A DNA stretch of 64,000 bases from an uncultured Clostridium sp. (lineage in GTDB: Bacteria > Bacillota > Clostridia > Clostridiales > Clostridiaceae): positions 1-64,000 of the forward strand of contig CALBDU010000087.1 of assembly GCA_937927335.1 (NCBI GenBank), given 5' to 3'. Below the pieces are notes generated by a model. The model was given only the letters and a program-made list of their open reading frames with translations. It was not told the origin of the DNA and searched no databases. Each line of letters begins with the position of its first letter. Position 1 is the stretch's first letter. Positions 1 through 8,394 of this stretch are shown piece by piece. A program made the position numbers and the translations under genes.

Positions 1-47
1 ACGAGATTCAAGTGTGACTGGAGTTCAGACGTGTGCTCTTCCGATCT
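1..47. other. Illumina TruSeq P7 adapter remnant (contaminant)
   Basis: Bases 1-7 match the end of the P7 flow-cell sequence, bases 8-13 (TCAAGT) are the reverse complement of TruSeq index 8 (ACTTGA), and bases 14-47 match the 34-base read-2 adapter stem ending in CTTCCGATCT. This is library sequence left on a contig end, not genomic DNA. Confidence 0.97.
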
Positions 48-106
48 AAATATGAAAACCATACAGCTTTCCCGAAGTCATCTGCTGCTGTATGGTTTTC
101 ATATTT
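48..106. repeat. Fold-back artefact at contig end (20-bp inverted repeat)
   Basis: Bases 48-67 are an exact reverse complement of bases 87-106, with a 19-base spacer. The right arm and the spacer read as good FlgL coding sequence on the minus strand. The left arm directly abuts the adapter and breaks the FlgL reading. The left arm is therefore most likely a chimeric snap-back made during library preparation, not a real hairpin. Confidence 0.85.
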
Positions 107-168
107 TCAAGATTTGTTCTCATATCTGTTAAAAAACTGTTTGAAAGCATTTTATTGGTAACTCTCAA
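68..168 (-). CDS. flgL: Flagellar hook-filament junction protein FlgL, N-terminal fragment
   Basis: About 34 codons remain of FlgL (hook-associated protein 3), which joins the hook to the flagellin filament outside the cell. The start is TTG at 168, three bases after a strong GAGGTGAT ribosome binding site. The peptide opens MRVTNKMLSNSFLTDMRTNL and continues to QQQMTSGK, matching the conserved FlgL/flagellin N-terminal helix. It lies 18 bp after the flgK stop codon, the usual flgK-flgL order. The reading is lost at base 67, where the fold-back artefact starts, so the rest of the gene lies on another contig. Confidence 0.85.
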
Positions 169-186
169 AATATCACCTCATTTTCT

Positions 187-2070
187 TTACTTTTTAAGTC
201 CGTTTATTACTACATCAAGTAGTTCATCTACTGTAGATATAACCTTGCTGTTTGCCTGGTAGGCATGCTGATATTGAATCAGGTTTGCCATTTCCTCATC
301 CATAGAAACACCGGACACCGAGTCCTTGCTTTCCTGGAAGCCGGCCAGCAATGTTGCCTGATTTTTAACCATTCTTTTAGCTTCCTGCTCCTGTATACCT
401 ATTCTGTCTACGGTATCCTTAAAATATGTATCCATTGTCATGCCACTGGCTGAGCTGGTTATATTCGAAAGGCCCCCCAGGTTGGAATCCGAATTAAAAA
501 TACCTGTTAAAAATTCTCCCCTATCCATATCATCGGTTAATCCTTGTACAAGCATACGCACATCCTTCAGATCAGCCACAGCTAATGCTCTGTTGCCGTC
601 ACTTTCTCCTGAAGCACTGCTTGTACCTGCAATTATTAGAGTATTATCAGCCAGAAGCTTGCTGTTTACTGTAATGTTACCTGCATTTATTCCTGCTTCA
701 TCTGTATTATCGCCAGTAGCATTTACAAAGAAGTTATATATACCAGTTGTTGCATTATCATCTGTATAGGTAGCACTTTGTGTCATAATAGCATTAACTG
801 AAAACGCAAGTGATTTAGCCAGCTTGTTTATTTCATCCACATATTCATCTATATCACTCTGTACTGAAGCATAACCGCTTAATTCACCAGATGGTGGCTG
901 AAACAACTTTAAATTGGAGAAACTTATTGCTGATGTGGCGGTTGTTCCGGTAACAGCTGTTCCGGTTCCATCCACAATTCCTGTATTACTACCTGTTCCG
1001 TCTAATTTGCCTAATACATCCCCGGTACCGTTAACAGAATCATTCACACTCAAAGCATTTCCGTCATTGTCTGCCCAAAGCACCCTGGATTCATTAAGGG
1101 CGTTATATTGGTCCTCATTTTCTATATTTACATATATGTCAACTTTATTGTCTTCATTTGATGTATCACCATATTTGTAATAGGTTACCTTATATGCACC
1201 GGCCCCAGTATATCCTGCTTTGTTGTTTTTATCCAGTATGCTGGTCACACAGGAAAACCTACATTCGTCATCCGGATTAAGGCTCTGTATAATATTCATC
1301 GATTTGTTGGATGCATCCAGCGGTGCCGAGCCACCAAATTCCGCATTTGGATCCACCGGGTCCTCCTCAGTTGTTACGGTTATGCCATGAAAATTATTCT
1401 TGTCAATTTTAAGACCAAACTTTGAGCTCAGTTCATCCAAGAGCAAATCTCTTCTGTCCATAAGGTCGTTTGGCTCCTGACCGGCAACCTTTACCTGAAT
1501 TATTTCCTGGTTCAGCTGGCTAACCTGCTCTAAAAGGTTATTAAGATCAAATACCGTATCCTTCATCAGGGATTGAGTATCTGTCTTAAGCTGCTGAAGT
1601 TCGTTATAGGTATGGTTCAATTCATTAGTTAAAGCCAGTGACTGTTCAGCCACAACCTTTTTAGCACTGGAGGTATCCGCCTTCTTTGATAGCTGCTGCC
1701 AGCTGTCGTAAAAGCTGCTCATCAATGATGATATTCCTGTGTCTGAAGGTTCATTTATTATATTTTCAATTTGGCTTAGGAATTGATCTCTTGCTGTATA
1801 TTCACCCTGAACTCCCAGTTCAACTCTGGTATGGTAGTCCAGGAAGCTGTCTCTTATCCTGTTGATGGCATCCACCTGCACCCCTGTGCCCAGCTGGCCT
1901 GCTCCACTTACCCCTGTAGTGTAGGGCCTTGTAGTTACAAGCTCCACCCTTTGCCTGGAATAGCCTTCGGTGTTGGCATTGGCTATGTTGTGTGAGGTTA
2001 CATCAATGGCATTCTGCTGCGAAAACAGGCCGCTTTTAGATATGTTAAGTGTTCCGAATAATCCTGACAT
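187..2070 (-). CDS. flgK: Flagellar hook-associated protein 1 FlgK
   Basis: FlgK is an exported structural protein that forms the first of the two rings between hook and filament. The N-terminus (about residues 1-45, ending ANANTEGYSRQ) is the flagellar rod/hook motif with the NIANANT signature. The C-terminus (MDEEMANLIQYQHAYQANSK) is the matching coiled-coil export and assembly domain. The middle (about residues 230-500) is a variable, Asp/Thr/Gly-rich outer domain. At 627 residues it is longer than B. subtilis FlgK (about 500), because of this middle part. The ATG directly follows the flgN stop with no gap, and flgL follows. It belongs to the flgM-flgN-flgK-flgL operon. Confidence 0.97.
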   Translation of the reverse strand: MSGLFGTLNISKSGLFSQQNAIDVTSHNIANANTEGYSRQRVELVTTRPYTTGVSGAGQLGTGVQVDAINRIRDSFLDYHTRVELGVQGEYTARDQFLSQIENIINEPSDTGISSLMSSFYDSWQQLSKKADTSSAKKVVAEQSLALTNELNHTYNELQQLKTDTQSLMKDTVFDLNNLLEQVSQLNQEIIQVKVAGQEPNDLMDRRDLLLDELSSKFGLKIDKNNFHGITVTTEEDPVDPNAEFGGSAPLDASNKSMNIIQSLNPDDECRFSCVTSILDKNNKAGYTGAGAYKVTYYKYGDTSNEDNKVDIYVNIENEDQYNALNESRVLWADNDGNALSVNDSVNGTGDVLGKLDGTGSNTGIVDGTGTAVTGTTATSAISFSNLKLFQPPSGELSGYASVQSDIDEYVDEINKLAKSLAFSVNAIMTQSATYTDDNATTGIYNFFVNATGDNTDEAGINAGNITVNSKLLADNTLIIAGTSSASGESDGNRALAVADLKDVRMLVQGLTDDMDRGEFLTGIFNSDSNLGGLSNITSSASGMTMDTYFKDTVDRIGIQEQEAKRMVKNQATLLAGFQESKDSVSGVSMDEEMANLIQYQHAYQANSKVISTVDELLDVVINGLKK

Positions 2071-2478
2071 CTACTTGCTCCTTCCATAGGCATTATAGGT
2101 TTTAGCGCTTCTATCCGGTTTCAAAAGGTTCATCATCTGGTTACTGAAGCTTAAGCCCTTCCTTATTAGCAATTCATTGGTATCCTTTTGCAGTTTAAGG
2201 GCCTGCAGCAGTTTATTAATTTCCCTGTAGCAGGCATCCAGTTTTTCATCCTTCAAGTCCTCTATTATTTTTTTCATGGATTCCCCATTAGTAATCCTTC
2301 GTCTTTCCACTTCAATTTTAGCCAGGTTTTTGTTGCATTCCTCAATTTTTTCCACCAGCAGCGAAAGCTTCATTATTTCATTATTGGCAATAAGCCTGTG
2401 CTGTTCCTCCAGAGCTGCCATAAGCTCCTGCAGGGCTGAAAGCTCTTCGTTCATTATATTCAACAACATTTCCTTCAT
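2071..2478 (-). CDS. flgN: Flagellar export chaperone FlgN family protein
   Basis: A small (135 aa), highly charged and largely helical protein of the FlgN type. FlgN binds the C-terminal helices of FlgK and FlgL in the cytoplasm and delivers them to the flagellar type III export gate. Sequence conservation in this family is low. The call rests on size, the Leu/Glu/Lys-rich helical pattern (MNEELSALQELMAALEEQ, then a second amphipathic helix), the C-terminal tail MMNLLKPDR, and its position between flgM and flgK. The stop codon touches the flgK ATG. It starts 13 bp after flgM ends. Confidence 0.88.
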   Translation of the reverse strand: MKEMLLNIMNEELSALQELMAALEEQHRLIANNEIMKLSLLVEKIEECNKNLAKIEVERRRITNGESMKKIIEDLKDEKLDACYREINKLLQALKLQKDTNELLIRKGLSFSNQMMNLLKPDRSAKTYNAYGRSK

Positions 2479-2491
2479 CTAATCACCATTC

Positions 2492-2764
2492 CTATTTGGA
2501 ATTTTTAATATTATCCAGCATTTTTTCTGCCACAAGCTTTGAATCCCTGCTATAGGTTCCGTTGGCTACTTCATTTGCAATGCTCTGCACCTTTTCAGCC
2601 CTGTTTTCAAGGATATCCTCAGTAGAGTAGGTGCTGAGGCTTTTACCTAAGGAAGATATCTGTATTGAATCCCCCTGCTGCTTAACGTCCTTCTTTTCCA
2701 CATGCTTTTTATAGTCATTATATAAGCCGATAGCTTTTGTCTGGCTTATTCCATTAATTTTCAT
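2492..2764 (-). CDS. flgM: Anti-sigma-28 factor FlgM
   Basis: FlgM holds the flagellar sigma factor (sigma-28/SigD) inactive until the hook is complete. This 90-residue protein has the expected layout: a flexible N-terminus (MKINGISQTKAI) and a C-terminal half (about 45-88) with the sigma-binding helices ENRAEKVQSIANEVANGTY and VAEKMLDNI. It is the first gene of a four-gene operon and has its own sigma-28-like promoter 35 bp upstream, so it should be feedback-regulated by the factor it inhibits. The ribosome binding site is GGGAGTGAT. Confidence 0.93.
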   Translation of the reverse strand: MKINGISQTKAIGLYNDYKKHVEKKDVKQQGDSIQISSLGKSLSTYSTEDILENRAEKVQSIANEVANGTYSRDSKLVAEKMLDNIKNSK

Positions 2765-2798
2765 AATATCACTCCCAAAACGTACTCTTCTTCTTTCA

Positions 2799-2825
2799 TT
2801 ATCGTATATTTAAATTATTTATTTA
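2799..2825 (-). promoter_or_regulatory. Candidate sigma-28/SigD promoter of flgM-flgN-flgK
   Basis: On the minus strand TAAA (2825-2822) is followed by exactly 15 bases and TACGATAA (2806-2799). The known SigD consensus is TAAA-N15-GCCGATAT/A; the -10 box matches six of eight positions. The predicted transcript would start about 28 bases before the flgM ATG. Confidence 0.7.
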
Positions 2826-2837
2826 TACCTGAAAGAA

Positions 2838-2878
2838 AAAAAATCCTGCATCACCCAACTAGCAATGCAGGATTTTTT
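2838..2878 (-). terminator. Rho-independent terminator of the chemotaxis operon
   Basis: A perfect 14-bp stem (arms 2838-2851 and 2865-2878) with a 13-base loop; the arms provide a T-run in both directions. It begins two bases after the fliY stop codon and separates the che/fli operon from the flgM promoter. Confidence 0.92.
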
Positions 2879-2879
2879 A

Positions 2880-3983
2880 TTATTTACCTAAGGATTTAAT
2901 TCTTTCAGTGCTGCTCACTATGCTGGTGATTCGCACTCCAAAGTTTTCATCTACTACTACAACCTCGCCATAAGCAACCTTTTTTCCGTTTACCAGAATT
3001 TCAACTGGTTCTTCAGCAAGTTTGTCCAATTCCACCAGGGAACCTGTACCAAGATTTAGTATATCCTTTACGCTTTTCTTGGTTTTTCCCAGCACAACAG
3101 AAATTTCCAAGGGCACGTCAAGAATAAGGTCAATGTTTTTAGGTGCATGTACCTGACCTTGATTTACTGTTAATGGCTGGAAATCTGCATGAAGTACTTC
3201 CACCTGGGGCTCTGGTCTGGCTGCCTGCTGCTCCGGTGCCTTTATCTCTGGCATGGCAGCCACGGGAGCTGGCGCTGAAGGAGCTGGTGCTGCTGGAGCT
3301 GGAGCTGCTGGAGCTGCTTCCTCTCCCATCATTATTGAAACGATACGTTTTGCAGTTTCCATGGAAAGTAGCTGCATAATACTGCTGTCCACCAACTCTC
3401 CTATGGTCAATTTAAAGGATACCTTAACCAGCAGGGAATCATCATCCACATCGTGAGGATGAGACGCATCCTCCCAAACCTTTGAGGTCGGAGGGGATAT
3501 GTTTATTTCTCTGCTGAACATGGTGGCCATGGCTGTTGCTGCTGAACCTATCATCTGGTTCATAGCCTCTGAGACAGCACTGAGCTCAATTTCTGAAAGC
3601 TCTGTTTTGTCTCCCTCCACGATACCGTTGCCTCCCATCATAAGGTTTGCTATGACTGCAGCATCGTTAATTTTCATTACCAGCAGGTTTTTACCTGCTA
3701 TTCCGCTGACATATTTAACTTCCAGTGCAATATAGGGCACCTCGAAGCTTTCCTTTATTTTACTGAGTCTGTTTATTGTAACCACAGGTGTGGTTATATT
3801 AACCTGCTGGTTGATTAATGTAGAAAGTGAAGTAGATGCAGAACCCATAGATATGTTTCCTACCTCTCCCAGCAGATCTTTTTCTACATCACTAAGCTCT
3901 TCGCCGCTTTCGGGTTCTGCCGGCATGGCGGAACCATTCAAAAGAGCATCTATTTCTTCCTGCGAAAGGAATCCGTTACTCAT
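2880..3983 (-). CDS. fliY: Flagellar motor switch phosphatase FliY
   Basis: FliY is part of the switch complex (C-ring) of Gram-positive flagella and dephosphorylates CheY-P. Visible parts are an N-terminal FliM/FliN-type CheY-binding peptide (LSQEEIDALLN), a CheC-like phosphatase region with two active-site helices (DLLGEVGNISMGSA and ELSAVSEAMNQMIGSA), an Ala/Pro-rich linker (about residues 222-260), and a C-terminal FliN/SpoA domain (DVPLEISVVLGKT to the end). The start used is the ATG at 3983, with AAGG about 10 bases upstream; an in-frame ATG at 3995 has the AAGG touching it. The gene overlaps the fliM end by 8 bp. It is the last gene of the operon. Length (367 aa) is close to B. subtilis FliY (378). 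Confidence 0.95.
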   Translation of the reverse strand: MSNGFLSQEEIDALLNGSAMPAEPESGEELSDVEKDLLGEVGNISMGSASTSLSTLINQQVNITTPVVTINRLSKIKESFEVPYIALEVKYVSGIAGKNLLVMKINDAAVIANLMMGGNGIVEGDKTELSEIELSAVSEAMNQMIGSAATAMATMFSREINISPPTSKVWEDASHPHDVDDDSLLVKVSFKLTIGELVDSSIMQLLSMETAKRIVSIMMGEEAAPAAPAPAAPAPSAPAPVAAMPEIKAPEQQAARPEPQVEVLHADFQPLTVNQGQVHAPKNIDLILDVPLEISVVLGKTKKSVKDILNLGTGSLVELDKLAEEPVEILVNGKKVAYGEVVVVDENFGVRITSIVSSTERIKSLGK

Positions 3984-4971
3984 AGTTTTCCACATCCTTA
4001 TCTATAATATCCAGAATCTGAACTCCCTTGTTTTTACCTAACAATCCAGGCTTGCCAAAGTAGGTAGGCACATTTTCCACCAGAATTTCCACAGGGTCAC
4101 AGGTTTTTCTCTCCAGAGTTACCACATCACCCTCGCACAGCTTTAAAAAATCATCCACAGAAATAGTGGTTTTTCCCAAAACTGAGGTCATTTCTATATC
4201 TATTATATTCAGCCTTCCTCTAAGCTTTTCCCTGGATTCAAGCAAAATATCCTCGCTGTTTTCCTGGAACCAGTATTGAACAACCAGCTTATCCAGAACC
4301 TTTTCAATACACAAATAAGGTATGCAGATATTTATAAAGGTACTGCTTTTACCCATTTCCACATAAAAGGTTATTAAAGCCACAGGCTCGTTTGGAGCCA
4401 AGGTCTGGTTCAAGGCCGGGTTGGTTTCCAGGCCTTCTATTTCCGGCTCAACCTCCAGCACCTCATCCCAGGCCAGTTTAAGATTTGATATAAGCCCTTT
4501 ATTGATTTGCCAGATTATATTCTTGTCTATATCGGTGAATTCTCTGGATACAACCTTGGAATTTCCTCTGCCCCCAAGTAATATATCCACAATTTCAAAA
4601 ACAAACTGAGGGTTTGTTTCAAATAATATAGAACCGCTTAACGGCGGCATCTTGAATACGGTTAAAACGGTAGGATTGGAAACGGAGTGAATAAACTCAT
4701 CATAGGTTATCTGCTGCACGCTTTCAATCCTTGCCTTAACATTTCTTCTTATCTGTACTGACAGATAGTTTGAAATTATTCTGGCATAGTTGTCATGAAT
4801 AAGCTCCAGGGTTCTGATATGGTCCTTGGAAAACTTCTGAGGGCTTTTGAAATCATAAGGCTTAACCTTTTGCTTTTCCTCTTCCTTCGGTATTTCATCG
4901 GGAGATATTTCTCCTGTTGACAAGGCAGATAAAAGTGCATCTATTTCACTTTGTGATAATACGTCTGCCAT
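3976..4971 (-). CDS. fliM: Flagellar motor switch protein FliM
   Basis: FliM is the C-ring protein that binds CheY-P and sets the direction of rotation. The N-terminal CheY-binding peptide (MADVLSQSEIDALLSALS) is intact. The middle CheC-like domain lacks the phosphatase residues, as is normal for FliM. The C-terminal SpoA domain (about 250-325; IDIEMTSVLGKTTISVDDFLKL) resembles that of FliY. Length 331 aa is typical. It is translated just before fliY, with which it overlaps by 8 bp, and follows cheW by 19 bp. Confidence 0.96.
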   Translation of the reverse strand: MADVLSQSEIDALLSALSTGEISPDEIPKEEEKQKVKPYDFKSPQKFSKDHIRTLELIHDNYARIISNYLSVQIRRNVKARIESVQQITYDEFIHSVSNPTVLTVFKMPPLSGSILFETNPQFVFEIVDILLGGRGNSKVVSREFTDIDKNIIWQINKGLISNLKLAWDEVLEVEPEIEGLETNPALNQTLAPNEPVALITFYVEMGKSSTFINICIPYLCIEKVLDKLVVQYWFQENSEDILLESREKLRGRLNIIDIEMTSVLGKTTISVDDFLKLCEGDVVTLERKTCDPVEILVENVPTYFGKPGLLGKNKGVQILDIIDKDVENYE

Positions 4972-4990
4972 TTGATTCCCTCATTTCCAA

Positions 4991-5389
4991 CTACTTTACA
5001 AGTAATTTATTAATATCTATAAGTGTTACAATTCTGTCATTAAAATTTATAATTCCATAAATATAGTCCTTGCTTGTTTCCGCCAAATCCTCAATTATAT
5101 CTTCTTCCACATCCAGCACTTCCTCGACCTGATCCACCGCAATTCCAACCATTTCACCATCCATGTCAAGGATTATGATGTTGTCCTGTTTCACTTCTGC
5201 CTTAGGCACATCAAGAAGAAGGTTTATATCCAGCAGGGATATGACATTACCCCTGAGATTTATTAATCCTTTAATATATTGAGGGGCTTTGGGCACCCTT
5301 GTTATTTCCATGGAATCATTAATACTCTGAACCTTGTCTGTTTCAACAGCAAATTGTTCATTGTTCAATTTAAAAATTACAACCTGCAT
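4991..5389 (-). CDS. cheW: Chemotaxis coupling protein CheW (first copy)
   Basis: CheW links chemoreceptors to the CheA kinase in the membrane-associated signalling array. The single SH3-like CheW domain covers the whole 132-residue protein, with the conserved runs IKGLINLRGNVISLLDINLLL and YIYGIINFNDRIVTLIDI. The ribosome binding site GGAGG is inside the cheY-cheW gap of 22 bp. A second, more divergent CheW lies at the front of the same operon. Confidence 0.95.
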   Translation of the reverse strand: MQVVIFKLNNEQFAVETDKVQSINDSMEITRVPKAPQYIKGLINLRGNVISLLDINLLLDVPKAEVKQDNIIILDMDGEMVGIAVDQVEEVLDVEEDIIEDLAETSKDYIYGIINFNDRIVTLIDINKLLVK

Positions 5390-5411
5390 TTTACTGCCTC
5401 CTTATTAGGTT

Positions 5412-5771
5412 TTAGCCTAATACTTTTTTTATTGCTTCAAGTACCCTGTCCGGCTGAAATGGCTTAACAATAAAATCTCTTGCGCCTGCCCTTATTGCAT
5501 CCATAACCATGGTCTGCTGACCCATTGCTGAACACATTATTACCTTTGCTGCAGGATCAAATTCCTTTATTGCTTTAACTGCTTCAATTCCATCCATATC
5601 CGGCATGGTTATATCCATGGTAACTATATCAGGCTTTTCTTTTTTGAACAGTTCCACAGCCTTGATACCATTATTGGCTTCACCTACAACCTCAAATCCG
5701 TTTTTTTCCAGTATATCCTTTATCATCATTCGCATAAAAGCTGCATCATCCACAATTAATATTCTTGCCAT
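5412..5771 (-). CDS. cheY: Chemotaxis response regulator CheY
   Basis: A stand-alone receiver domain (119 aa) that carries phosphate from CheA to FliM/FliY. The acidic pocket Asp8-Asp9, the phosphorylated Asp53 (VTMDITMP), the switch residue Ser81 (MCSAMG) and Lys103 (IVKPF) are all present. It is of the Bacillus/Thermotoga type, with an MARILIVDDAAFMR start. It sits between cheC, which codes for its phosphatase, and cheW, and has a good GGAGG site. Confidence 0.97.
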   Translation of the reverse strand: MARILIVDDAAFMRMMIKDILEKNGFEVVGEANNGIKAVELFKKEKPDIVTMDITMPDMDGIEAVKAIKEFDPAAKVIMCSAMGQQTMVMDAIRAGARDFIVKPFQPDRVLEAIKKVLG

Positions 5772-5785
5772 TTTTTAACCTCCAA

Positions 5786-6385
5786 TTAATTTAATCCTAA
5801 AGCATTTAATATTTTTTCCAGGGAACCAGGCATTGGTATATAGTAAAAATGCCCCCCTGCTTTTTCATTAGCCTGTAAAAACACAGTTTCAATGTCCAGC
5901 ACATAATCATCGAATTGTCCTGATTCTATAAAAGTAGTTGATAAAATTGCGCCCAGCATATCATAAGACACAGCCGGCACTGAAGCCGTTATAACAAGAT
6001 TTGTAAACCTTGATATGGCATTCATATAGGAGCTGGAGACAATGTTTCCCACTTCACAGATAACAGAGTATCCCATTTCACTGAGATATTCCTCCTTTTC
6101 TCCGGTGAGGCTCTCAACGATATCCAATGCCGTATCCTTTTCAAATACAAACAGGATATTTCCGGGAGTATCTCCTAAAACCCTTACAATTACTGCTATT
6201 ACAATTTCGTCTCCGCCTATTCTTGTGAATATATCGTCAAATGGAATTAAATATACTGACGGAACAGTCATGTCCACCTTTCTGTTAAGAAGCTGAGATA
6301 ATGCTGTGGCGGCATTTCCTGTGCCGATATTCCCAACCTCCTTCAGAGCATCCATCTGCAGGGGAGTAAGTTCTTTATATGACAT
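5786..6385 (-). CDS. cheC: CheY-P phosphatase CheC
   Basis: CheC removes phosphate from CheY-P and, with CheD, forms a feedback loop for adaptation. Both active-site helices are present: MDALKEVGNIGTGNAATAL near the N-terminus and SVICEVGNIVSSSYMNAI around residue 110, each with the E-x2-N pattern. The 199 residues are typical of the family. It lies between cheA and cheY, 12 bp after cheA. Confidence 0.95.
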   Translation of the reverse strand: MSYKELTPLQMDALKEVGNIGTGNAATALSQLLNRKVDMTVPSVYLIPFDDIFTRIGGDEIVIAVIVRVLGDTPGNILFVFEKDTALDIVESLTGEKEEYLSEMGYSVICEVGNIVSSSYMNAISRFTNLVITASVPAVSYDMLGAILSTTFIESGQFDDYVLDIETVFLQANEKAGGHFYYIPMPGSLEKILNALGLN

Positions 6386-6397
6386 TTAAATCCCCCT

Positions 6398-8383
6398 TTA
6401 AATCAGGGCTGCAACATCAAGAATAAGTGTTACCAGACCATCCCCGAGAATTGTTGCCCCTATGTATTCTTTTAAGCCCTGAAGTGTTTTACCAAGAGGC
6501 TTTATTACTATTTCTTTCTGACCAAGCAGTGAATCCACCAGAAGTCCTACCGTTCTTTCGCCAACCTTAACAATCACTATATATTTTTTGCTGCTCTCCG
6601 ATTCCTCTATGTTCAGAACCTTATTGAGCCTGATTAAAGATATTACATTTCCATTATAGATTATAACTTCCTTATTGTTAGTCCTTTTAATCAGGTCCTC
6701 CTTGTAGTCGATAACCCTGTCTATATATCCCAGGGATATTGCCATGGTTTCCTCACCAACCTTAACAAGGAGTGCCTGTATTATCTGCAGTGTCAGCGGA
6801 AGCCTTATGATGAAGGTTGAACCCTTTCCTTCCTCGCTGATAACATCCACGGTGCCTCCCAGGGCTGAAATCTTTGTTTTTACAACATCCATTCCAACTC
6901 CACGGCCGGATATGTCCGTTACCACTTTATTTGTACTGAAGCCCTGAATGAAAATAAGGTTTCTTATATCTGCATCGCTCATGCCTTCAGTGTTTATTCC
7001 AATTTCTTCAGCTTTAGCCTTGATTTTGCTTACAGGAAGTCCTTGACCGTCATCTTCGACCTTAATTACCGCCTTGGTGCCCTCCTGATAGGCTGTAAGC
7101 TTGATTTTGCCCATTGGCTCCTTGCCTCTGCTTTTTCTTATTTCAGGAGCTTCAATGCCGTGATCTGCAGCATTTCTTATTATATGTATCAGAGGCTCTC
7201 CGATTTCATCTATTACTGTTCTGTCAAGCTCAGTATCCTGACCCTTTATTATAAGCTCCATTTCCTTGTTCAGTTCAACAGAAAGATCCCTGACCATTCT
7301 CGGGAATCTGTTGAAAACTACATCTAAAGGCAGCATTCTTATTTTCATAACCAGATCCTGAAGATCCGAGGTGGTTCTTGCAACCTGCTCCAGGGTTTCG
7401 TTCAGTTCATTAAGCTTATAACTGGTGCTTATTTGTTCAAGCCTGGTTCTGTTTATAACCAGCTCGGACACCATGTTCATGAATTTATCCAGCCTCTCCA
7501 GATCAACCCTTACGGACTGGTGGGTTTTCTTGACACTTTCCTTTACTTCCTTAGTTTCCTTGACTTCCTTTTGTACGGCTTTAACCTCTGCCTTTTCAAT
7601 ATCCACATTTGAAACCACCGGCGTTGCTTCAACCTGACGCTTAACCTCAATAGCCTGTATCCTTACCTCCTCCACTTCGGATATTCCGAGGAGCATATGC
7701 TCAATTTCGGAGGTATCTCTGGTGGTTAAATAAATAACCTTTATTTCAGTATCGAAATTTTCACTTTCTATATCTTCAGTGCAAGGAATTGATTTTATGA
7801 TTTCACCGTTTTCCTCCAGGCACTGGAATATTAAAAATGCCCTGGCGGATTTCAACAGAGTATTGCTGCTGATTGTAATATCAATCTGGCAGGGTTTGAA
7901 ATCCTTTATATATGCCTGCCTGATAATATTCATTTCATATTCGTTCAGCTCCAGTACACTGCTTTCTGCAGCAGCTTCCTGAATCTCCTGCTCCTGTTCA
8001 ATTTCTGCCTTGGAGATAGTTTCCAATTCACTTAGGATATCATCAATTGAAAAGCTGTCATCTGCTCCGCCATTGATGCTGTTCACCATATTTTCCAAGG
8101 TGTCCAGGCATTTGAACAGAGTGGTTACCACATTCTGTGTAACCTGCAGCTTTCCTTCCCTGAATTCCGAGAGAACATCCTCCATCTTATGGGTAAGCTC
8201 TGCCATGTGGTTAAATCCCATAGTGGCAGCCATTCCCTTTATGGTATGTGCTATCCTGAATATTTCATTCAATTTATCAATATCATTTGGTTCCTGTTCA
8301 AGCTGCAGCAGTGATTCATTTAAGGACTGCAGATTATCCATGGACTCTTCTAAAAACATAGACATGTACTGGGATGTATCCAT
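6398..8383 (-). CDS. cheA: Chemotaxis histidine kinase CheA
   Basis: CheA senses receptor state and phosphorylates CheY and CheB. Domains in order: P1 phosphotransfer domain with His46 in RIAHTIKGMAATMGF; P2 CheY-binding region around 150-240; a Lys/Glu/Val-rich linker; P3 dimerisation helices (VDLERLDKFMNMVSELVINR); P4 ATPase with the N box (HIIRNAADHGIE), G1 box (VEDDGQGL) and G2 box (SGRGVGMDVV); P5 CheW-like domain to residue 661. All boxes look intact. RBS AGGAGG; 11 bp after cheR. Confidence 0.97.
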   Translation of the reverse strand: MDTSQYMSMFLEESMDNLQSLNESLLQLEQEPNDIDKLNEIFRIAHTIKGMAATMGFNHMAELTHKMEDVLSEFREGKLQVTQNVVTTLFKCLDTLENMVNSINGGADDSFSIDDILSELETISKAEIEQEQEIQEAAAESSVLELNEYEMNIIRQAYIKDFKPCQIDITISSNTLLKSARAFLIFQCLEENGEIIKSIPCTEDIESENFDTEIKVIYLTTRDTSEIEHMLLGISEVEEVRIQAIEVKRQVEATPVVSNVDIEKAEVKAVQKEVKETKEVKESVKKTHQSVRVDLERLDKFMNMVSELVINRTRLEQISTSYKLNELNETLEQVARTTSDLQDLVMKIRMLPLDVVFNRFPRMVRDLSVELNKEMELIIKGQDTELDRTVIDEIGEPLIHIIRNAADHGIEAPEIRKSRGKEPMGKIKLTAYQEGTKAVIKVEDDGQGLPVSKIKAKAEEIGINTEGMSDADIRNLIFIQGFSTNKVVTDISGRGVGMDVVKTKISALGGTVDVISEEGKGSTFIIRLPLTLQIIQALLVKVGEETMAISLGYIDRVIDYKEDLIKRTNNKEVIIYNGNVISLIRLNKVLNIEESESSKKYIVIVKVGERTVGLLVDSLLGQKEIVIKPLGKTLQGLKEYIGATILGDGLVTLILDVAALI

Positions 8384-8394
8384 AACTTTCCTCC

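Noticed and set aside
2838..2878. Hairpin before flgM as a regulatory RNA switch of flgM
   Set aside because: Its position directly after fliY and its T-run fit a terminator, and the flgM promoter lies downstream of it.
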